This document shows, one piece after another, positions 1 to 4,642 of a stretch of 7,553 bases of DNA. The DNA lies in the NCBI GenBank assembly GCA_964584245.1, contig CAZOZK010000056.1, forward strand, positions 1-7,553. The letters are read 5' to 3'. Position 1 is the first letter of the stretch. Each line of letters opens with the position of its first letter. The notes under the pieces are model-generated. The model was not told the origin of the DNA, made no database searches, and was given only the letters and a program-made list of their open reading frames with translations. Source of the DNA: CAZOZK01 sp964584245. GTDB taxonomy: Bacteria > Patescibacteriota > Microgenomatia > UBA1400 > PJMF01. Both the position numbers and the translations under genes were made by a program.

Positions 1-1130
1 GAAAGGGTAATCAGCTTGAACATAATCAATTTTGCTCGAGCTTCATCACTCAAACCTTTGATTGTGTCAATTTCGTACTCTTCTTTACCAGTTACTTTTG
101 ATTGAACTGATCCACCAGATGATTTAATGGTAATTTGGTAGCCAGTTAATTTTGCTGCCAAACGAACATTTTGTCCACCGCGACCAATCGCCAATGAAAG
201 TTGATCATCAGGAGCAATGACGCTGACTTCTTGATTTTTGACATCAACATCAATCAACAAAGATTCTGCTGGAGCCAAAGCGGCTTGCAGATACAGAACT
301 GGATTGTCGGAATGTGGGATGATATCAATTTTTTCGTTGTTGAGTTCTTTGATAACTTCTTGGACACGAACGCCGCGTTGTCCGACACATGAACCAACTG
401 GATCGACGCCTTCTTGACCGCTTGATGACACAGCCATCTTGGTGCGAACGCCAGCTTCACGGGCGATCGAAACAACTTTAACTGCACCAGAAGCGACTTC
501 AGGTACTTCGCGTTCAAATAATTTGACCACGAGTTGTTTGTCAGCTCTTGATGCAATAACTGCTCGGCCACGACCGGTTTCAGCAATGTCTTTGACTAAG
601 ACAACAATTCGCATGTTCATTCGGTAGAACTCACCGCGCATCTGTTCCTCTGGTGGCATGTACGCGTAGCCGCGTCCTAAATCGATAACCACAGTTCTGC
701 CTTCCATACGAAGCACAGTTCCGGTGATAATTTCGCCGATTCTATTTTGAAAATCAGCAATGACTTGCTCTTTTTCTGCTTCGCGAATTTTTTGCAAAAT
801 GACTTGTTTAGCGGTTTGTGCAGCAATGCGACCAAAACCTGCTGGAGTGACATCTTGAGCTTTTTTCTCGTCAAACTCGAGAACTTCGAGGGTTTCTTCA
901 TCTCGTTTGAGCACTGGAGCTTTGAAAATATGAGCTTCACCAGATTCTTCGTTGAGTGATGCGTAGTAATGGAAATCTTCTTCGTACTCGCCAATTTGTT
1001 TGCGGTACGCGGAGACTAATGCTTGTTTGATTCCGCCAAAAATTGCTTCGGCAGGAATTTTGCGGTCGTTCACAATTTGCGCAATTGCAGCTGCAAATTC
1101 GGTTCGGGCAACAGGTGATGCGTTGTTCAT
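1..1130 (-). CDS. nusA: Transcription termination/antitermination factor NusA (3' end beyond window)
   Basis: NusA binds RNA polymerase and nascent RNA in the cytoplasm and tunes pausing, termination and antitermination. The frame is open from the ATG at 1130 to the left edge, giving 376 complete codons. Visible in order: N-terminal polymerase-binding domain (about residues 1-125, with an acidic EYEEDF stretch near 48-53), S1 domain (about 132-197), KH1 with GSCVGQRGVRV at 247-257, and KH2 with LAIGRGGQNVRLA at 313-325. The KH2 block is near-identical to the family signature from memory. Many Gram-positive NusAs end soon after KH2. Here at least 40 more residues follow, including IKGLSDEARAKL (357-368), which looks like the start of a helix-hairpin-helix-like C-terminal extension. 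The start was chosen because MNNASPVARTEFAAAIAQIV fits the family N-terminus. Only a weak GAAAG precedes it. No rimP lies directly upstream. The product is certain; the C-terminus is not visible. Confidence 0.97.
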   Translation of the reverse strand, partial: MNNASPVARTEFAAAIAQIVNDRKIPAEAIFGGIKQALVSAYRKQIGEYEEDFHYYASLNEESGEAHIFKAPVLKRDEETLEVLEFDEKKAQDVTPAGFGRIAAQTAKQVILQKIREAEKEQVIADFQNRIGEIITGTVLRMEGRTVVIDLGRGYAYMPPEEQMRGEFYRMNMRIVVLVKDIAETGRGRAVIASRADKQLVVKLFEREVPEVASGAVKVVSIAREAGVRTKMAVSSSGQEGVDPVGSCVGQRGVRVQEVIKELNNEKIDIIPHSDNPVLYLQAALAPAESLLIDVDVKNQEVSVIAPDDQLSLAIGRGGQNVRLAAKLTGYQITIKSSGGSVQSKVTGKEEYEIDTIKGLSDEARAKLIMFKLITL

Positions 1131-1240
1131 AGATGCTTTCTTTTATTGATTGCTTGTTGATTACTAATTACTACTTGGTTACTGCTATGTTTTTGAATGT
1201 TTTGCAGAAAATTTTTGATGCCACTTTACTGGCCACAAAC

Positions 1241-1271
1241 AAAAAAGGGACACTGCGTAATGCCCGTCCCC
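1241..1271 (-). terminator. Hairpin with T6 tract in the nusA leader; intrinsic terminator or attenuator
   Basis: On the minus strand GGGGAC (1271-1266) pairs with GTCCCT (1251-1246). This is a six-pair stem, mostly G-C with one terminal G-U, around a 14-nt loop, followed directly by TTTTTT (1246-1241). That is the layout of a Rho-independent terminator reading leftward, although the loop is long and the outermost pair uses the first T. It could end the transcript of the protease-like gene. However, a promoter-like sequence lies between that gene and the hairpin, so it would also sit about 28 nt into a nusA leader and could attenuate nusA. The GGGAC/GTCCC stem and GGGCATTACGC loop also recall, from memory only, REP-like units spread by Y1 transposases. 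Confidence 0.6.
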
Positions 1272-1305
1272 TCCATTCCACTCAACATATCTAACAGCAA
1301 GAGGT

Positions 1306-1335
1306 ATTGTACCACAAGATAGTACCACATGCCAA
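1306..1335 (-). promoter_or_regulatory. Candidate sigma-A type promoter for nusA
   Basis: On the minus strand, TTGGCA (1335-1330) and TACAAT (1311-1306) are separated by 18 nt. Each is one or two bases from the -35 and -10 consensus. The predicted transcript starts near 1299 and would have a leader of about 170 nt before the nusA ATG. A 13-bp imperfect tandem repeat (1304-1316 and 1317-1329, 10 of 13 identical) covers the -10 and spacer. It creates a second -10-like box, TACTAT, at 1324-1319, without a good -35. Called from sequence pattern only. Confidence 0.5.
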
Positions 1336-1389
1336 ATATGGAAGTTTTGAAGATTAGTTGACAAGCAGAATCAAAAAAAAGCAATAATA

Positions 1390-2127
1390 TTACATCACTT
1401 GTTCTAATACATGCTTTGCATATCTATCTGCTTTCTTTTCTCTCTTACTACCCATGTAATTTAAGGTTTGCCGAAAAATAATAGCCAACGACGTGACTAA
1501 TCCTGCTGCACCTGCTGCAGCCAATCCAGTAACACTTTTCAAGGTATCAGCTGAGTTTGTGGCTAATGGCAATGCCAAAAATGTAGCAACTTCGATACCT
1601 AAAAATAATCGCGAGAGTTTTTTATTTAATAGTATTAACCTCATACTTTTGATCGCATCCTTATCATCTACTCCATCACCAAAACCAGCATTTTTAAAGG
1701 TCACATCCATGGCGTGTGTAGCCTCATGTATAAGTGCGAATTTCCTTTGGCTACTCTCTAATGCACTAGGCATCCATATAATTGGGATGTTTCTGTATCT
1801 CTTTATTACCACTAATGCCGGGCAATCTGCTGGGATTAATGATTGAATTTCTTTTTTTAAAACCCTATCAGTTATACCTGCTTTTTCAAAAAATGGTTCA
1901 AGATTCCCATCAATGCATAATGCAATGTTTTCTAACTTTGAGTATAGAAAATCACGAGCGAGATTAACATCTCCGCCCATTTCCTTCACTAACATCTGCC
2001 ACTCAGGGGAATTCTCTTCAATTTGTTTATCTATGACTAGTTTCCATAATTTGTCAAATAAAAGAACCAATTCTTCAAATGAATAATCGTCTACTCTTCT
2101 TTTCTCACTTTCATCTTCTAAAGCCAT
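1390..2127 (-). CDS. Putative M48-like membrane zinc metalloprotease
   Basis: A 245-residue protein I cannot name from a known family, but with a recognisable metalloprotease layout. Residues 1-130 look soluble, charged and helical, with no signal peptide. HEATH at 134-138 fits the HExxH zinc motif (two His ligands and the catalytic Glu). Two hydrophobic segments follow, about 173-190 and 198-218. Then EKKAD at 230-234 offers the third zinc ligand in the ExxxD pattern. HExxH, membrane hairpin, ExxAD is the order seen in M48 proteases such as HtpX, a membrane quality-control enzyme. Unlike HtpX, there are no transmembrane segments before HExxH. M78/ImmA also has HExxH but normally no membrane hairpin before its distal Glu. 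The gene starts 14 nt after the dnaJ stop, and an upstream in-frame TAA fixes the start near this ATG. Its DNA is visibly more AT-rich than dnaJ: two chosen 60-base lines have 19 and 20 G+C, against 38 in one dnaJ line. Substrate unknown. Confidence 0.6.
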   Translation of the reverse strand: MALEDESEKRRVDDYSFEELVLLFDKLWKLVIDKQIEENSPEWQMLVKEMGGDVNLARDFLYSKLENIALCIDGNLEPFFEKAGITDRVLKKEIQSLIPADCPALVVIKRYRNIPIIWMPSALESSQRKFALIHEATHAMDVTFKNAGFGDGVDDKDAIKSMRLILLNKKLSRLFLGIEVATFLALPLATNSADTLKSVTGLAAAGAAGLVTSLAIIFRQTLNYMGSKREKKADRYAKHVLEQVM

Positions 2128-2132
2128 AGAAA

Positions 2133-2141
2133 ATTATAGCA
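2133..2141 (-). promoter_or_regulatory. Extended -10 promoter, probably giving a leaderless mRNA for the protease-like gene
   Basis: The minus strand reads TGCTATAAT, a perfect TATAAT -10 with the upstream TGN extension, just after the dnaJ stop codon (2144-2142). Only TTTCT separates it from the ATG at 2127. With normal promoter geometry the start point falls on or within a base of the A of ATG, so the mRNA would be leaderless. No good -35 is seen at 17-18 nt (weak TTAAAA-like), as is typical of extended -10 promoters. No Shine-Dalgarno lies at usable distance. The gene may also be read through from dnaJ. Confidence 0.5.
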
Positions 2142-3017
2142 CTATCCACCCGCCTTTTTTAACGCCTCGAGCGCGCGTTTTTGCTCGCCGGTTAGTTTTT
2201 CGGGAACTTGAACCATGAGGCGAACATATAAATCGCCTTTGCCAGCGCCACGCACGTGCGGCACGCCCTCACCGCGCAGACGGATCAGTGTGTGCGACTG
2301 AGTTCCCGCCCTCACTTTGAGTTTGAGCTTGGTCTCAATAGTTTCAACTTCAATCGAGCCACCCAACGCTGCAGTCGTAAATGAAATTGGTTGATCAACA
2401 AATAAATCATAATTATCGCGCTTGAATTTTGGATGCGGACGCACGTCAATAGAAACATCAAAATCGGTGAAACGAATTCGTGTGCCATCATTCGCGCCTG
2501 CCGGAACTTTTATAGTGTGTTTTTTGCCTTCAATCTCAACTTCTTTGGATACACCTTTAACCGCTTCAACAAAATCAATCGCTAATGAGTAGCGAGGTCG
2601 GCGGGCCTGGCGAGAAAATCCACCACCAAAAAACTGCTCAAATAAATCAAATGGATCTCCAAAATCGGAAGGATCAAATCCTTGACCCTGAGCACCAGAA
2701 CTAGTCGAGTATGACCACGTGAATGGCCCTTGTTGGAAACCACCAGCAAACGGATTGCCACCGCCGCCACCCATGCCAGAGCTTGGGTCAAACGCCGCGT
2801 GACCAAACTGATCATAGGTTTCACGCTTTTTGGCATCAGACAACACCTGATACGCCTCGTTAATCTCTTTAAACTTGGTCTCTGCTTCAGCTTTTTTATC
2901 TTGATTTTTGTCAGGATGCCACTTCAACGCCAGCTTGCGATACGCCGCTTTAATATCAGCCGCGGTCGCAGTTTTGGTTAATCCCAAAATATCGTAGTAA
3001 TCTCGTTTGGTTGCCAT
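2142..3017 (-). CDS. dnaJ: Class B (zinc-finger-less) DnaJ/CbpA-like co-chaperone
   Basis: J-domain protein that delivers clients to DnaK and stimulates its ATPase in the cytosol. The J domain spans about residues 5-72, with the essential HPD at 34-36 and the helix IV end RETYDQFG (65-72). A Gly/Phe-rich linker follows (about 80-135, with a GGGGG run), containing DPFDLFEQFF, which resembles the DIF-type regulatory motif. Two C-terminal substrate-binding beta domains run from about 142 to the end, with VPAGANDGTRIRF and LRGEGVPHVRGAGKGDLYV. There are no cysteines, so the four CxxCxGxG repeats of class A DnaJ are absent. At 291 residues it is shorter than a typical class A DnaJ (about 375). By domain it is CbpA/Hsp40 class B, but its place after dnaK suggests it is the main partner of this DnaK. 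The start is fixed by MATKRDYYDILGL. No Shine-Dalgarno precedes the ATG. A class A copy elsewhere cannot be excluded. Confidence 0.93.
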   Translation of the reverse strand: MATKRDYYDILGLTKTATAADIKAAYRKLALKWHPDKNQDKKAEAETKFKEINEAYQVLSDAKKRETYDQFGHAAFDPSSGMGGGGGNPFAGGFQQGPFTWSYSTSSGAQGQGFDPSDFGDPFDLFEQFFGGGFSRQARRPRYSLAIDFVEAVKGVSKEVEIEGKKHTIKVPAGANDGTRIRFTDFDVSIDVRPHPKFKRDNYDLFVDQPISFTTAALGGSIEVETIETKLKLKVRAGTQSHTLIRLRGEGVPHVRGAGKGDLYVRLMVQVPEKLTGEQKRALEALKKAGG

Positions 3018-3027
3018 AGCGGTAGCA

Positions 3028-3056
3028 ATTCTAGCAAGTTTCTGCTAAGTTGTTAA
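3028..3056 (-). promoter_or_regulatory. Candidate sigma-A promoter for dnaJ with near-leaderless start
   Basis: On the minus strand TTAACA (3056-3051), a 17-nt spacer and TAGAAT (3033-3028) form a good -35/-10 pair. The -10 also has the TGC extension (TGCTAGAAT). The -10 ends 10 nt before the ATG at 3017, so the predicted start point near 3021 leaves a leader of about 4 nt, too short for a ribosome binding site. This lets dnaJ be expressed apart from the dnaK-glycosyltransferase transcript. The promoter sits inside a cluster of inverted repeats. Confidence 0.55.
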
Positions 3057-3080
3057 GCAGATGATTTGAAACACTGCTAA
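3031..3080 (-). promoter_or_regulatory. Dyad cluster at the dnaJ promoter; possible degenerate CIRCE (HrcA) operator
   Basis: Three nested dyads occupy the 59-bp gap between the glycosyltransferase stop and dnaJ. (a) TAGCAGTGTTTC (3079-3068) pairs with GAAACTTGCTA (3042-3032), 10 base pairs with a small mismatch. (b) CTGCT-N9-AGCAG spans 3060-3042. (c) TTAGCA (3080-3075), N15, TGCTTA (3059-3054) keeps the exact outer spacing of the CIRCE operator (TTAGCACTC-N9-GAGTGCTAA). It matches 11 of the 12 outer arm bases but only 1 of the 6 inner ones. It overlaps the -35 box, where a repressor could block polymerase. HrcA is encoded upstream in the same cluster. No T-run follows, so it is not a usual terminator. 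Operator function is inference. Confidence 0.3.
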
Positions 3081-4642
3081 TTTACTTCTACAACTTTAAT
3101 ACTTTCATTTATCCACTCTTCACGTATGATTTTTTTGTCGCCGACCGCGCGCGAATACCATTCATCAAAAGTACTTTGTTTATCATAGGGTTCGATGATT
3201 AAGAATGTCCGTAAGGCTTGGCCATCTCCGACGACCTGAATTTTTCCATCCAAGTATTGAGGATATTTTTTAGCAAGCATAGCGCGCTGTGGCACATAGG
3301 TGAATTCACCGGGAGCATAGCTAAATTCGATTGGTGAGCGCAAGCCCTCAACCATGATTTTGCGCAAAAATAAATGTTGGTACGTGTAATCATACACTTC
3401 CGGCACAAAACTATAGACAGAAAATTGATCAGCACCAGCTAACTCATAAATTTTTTCGATTGCATCCTGTTTTGGTTGCAACATCAGAGTTCGTGTCATA
3501 GCCAACTCGCGATAATTAGCGTGAGCTTGTGCAGTTTGAATACTTAGCGCAATAACAAAAAATCCGGCCAGAATAAGGCGTTGGCGATGGGTGGTGAGAG
3601 CGCGAAGCACCCGTCCAAAGACAAAAATCCAAACGGGGATGAGCGCCACTAAATAGTATGATTTAAATGGTAAAAATTGATACGCAGTAAACGTGCCGAC
3701 AATAAAAAGTGTCAACATAAGCCATTCGCGACGTTGTGCATAATTTTCGGCAAAACGTAGCTTAGGCCCATACCAAAAAATGACGACACACAATACACTT
3801 ACTGCAATTAATCTCTCTAAAAACCCACCTAATTGAATTGGTGTCACGGCCTGCACGATTGTGCCAAGCAATGGATCGGCAACCAATAAGGCTTGGTTTT
3901 CTTCACCACTTCCACCCTGGACTCTGCTGGATTCATTGCCATACTGCGTCAAGAAAAAAATGATTTGTTTGGTTTGGTGAAATGAGTGTCGAACTTCAAA
4001 CACTGCAAATGGTGTAAATGGCAGCGCAAAACAAAGTGCGGCCAACACCCAGCCTTTCCAAGAAATCTGCAGTCTACTAATGAGTAAATACAAAATGACT
4101 AATGGCGCGAGAATTACGCCAAAGGCTGTTTGGAAATGGAATGAGAGTGAGACAATCGCGGCGAGCATACCCATAGCCCAAATGGGAAATGTGCGAGCCG
4201 CGCGGTATTTCCACAACAAAACCATCACCGCTGCCATAACTAACACAGTCATGTACGGCGACCAGGCGGATTGCTGCGATCCCACCACGCCAATTGATCC
4301 CGCAAAAATCAGTGCTTCGCTGCGGCCAACCCAACGCGCAATTGCATAAGTGACCAATAAACTAACAGCAACAATCGTAAGCACTCCCGCGTACGGATGA
4401 AAACCAAACAGAATCGAAAATGGCAAGGCGGCGTAGTAATAAAATGGCCCGTTGTACACGCCATCAATACTTGTCACCGCCCCATAAAGCGCAGGTCTCA
4501 GCCGTGTAACCATATCCATGATCACGAGCGAATCCTTCGCGTGGTCGTACATGAACGGCAAGCGTTCAAAGCCGACTGGAAGGAGGCGCGCGAGCGCAGC
4601 GAGCGCGAGAATAGCTAAGACCTGCCAGTTGATTTTACTCAT
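3077..4642 (-). CDS. GT-C type membrane glycosyltransferase (GT39/ArnT/PMT-like)
   Basis: A 521-residue polytopic protein with a hydrophobic first helix (about 7-22), then a loop carrying YDHAKDS (32-38) and GPFYYYAALP (65-74). The acidic residues of the first outside loop and the GP-aromatic motif are typical of lipid-carrier-dependent GT-C enzymes, which move a sugar from a polyprenyl phosphate to a protein or envelope glycan on the outer face of the membrane. About ten membrane segments follow up to about 370. The last 150 residues (about 371-521) are hydrophilic, rich in aromatic and charged residues, and presumably extracytoplasmic. The acceptor is unknown. The start is placed at 4642, where ATGAGTAA overlaps the dnaK stop by 8 nt. 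The frame is open upstream to 4768, but that would put a charged, Met-rich extension deep inside dnaK. AAGGTG inside dnaK, 10 nt before this ATG, may act as ribosome binding site. A glycosyltransferase here is unusual for a dnaK-dnaJ locus. Confidence 0.82.
   Translation of the reverse strand: MSKINWQVLAILALAALARLLPVGFERLPFMYDHAKDSLVIMDMVTRLRPALYGAVTSIDGVYNGPFYYYAALPFSILFGFHPYAGVLTIVAVSLLVTYAIARWVGRSEALIFAGSIGVVGSQQSAWSPYMTVLVMAAVMVLLWKYRAARTFPIWAMGMLAAIVSLSFHFQTAFGVILAPLVILYLLISRLQISWKGWVLAALCFALPFTPFAVFEVRHSFHQTKQIIFFLTQYGNESSRVQGGSGEENQALLVADPLLGTIVQAVTPIQLGGFLERLIAVSVLCVVIFWYGPKLRFAENYAQRREWLMLTLFIVGTFTAYQFLPFKSYYLVALIPVWIFVFGRVLRALTTHRQRLILAGFFVIALSIQTAQAHANYRELAMTRTLMLQPKQDAIEKIYELAGADQFSVYSFVPEVYDYTYQHLFLRKIMVEGLRSPIEFSYAPGEFTYVPQRAMLAKKYPQYLDGKIQVVGDGQALRTFLIIEPYDKQSTFDEWYSRAVGDKKIIREEWINESIKVVEVN
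4587..4607 (-). repeat. GC-rich tandem 9-mer and hairpin early in the glycosyltransferase gene
   Basis: Two nearly identical 9-mers lie side by side (4590-4598 and 4599-4607, 8 of 9 identical). Together with the bases to their left they form an imperfect palindrome with CGCGC/GCGCG ends. They encode the Ala/Leu repeats LALAALAR (12-19) of the first membrane helix. This is a local G+C peak in an otherwise moderate region, and the mRNA hairpin could affect early translation. It may simply reflect Ala-Leu codons. Confidence 0.45.

Noticed and set aside
1373..1392. T8 run just after the protease-like gene as an intrinsic terminator
   Set aside because: The bases before it are AT-rich and form no GC-rich stem; only the short self-complementary AATATT is present.
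1493..1846. 117-codon plus-strand open frame opposite the protease-like gene
   Set aside because: The minus-strand protein has a coherent HExxH, membrane hairpin and ExxAD layout. The plus-strand reading has no domain and no clear ribosome binding site.
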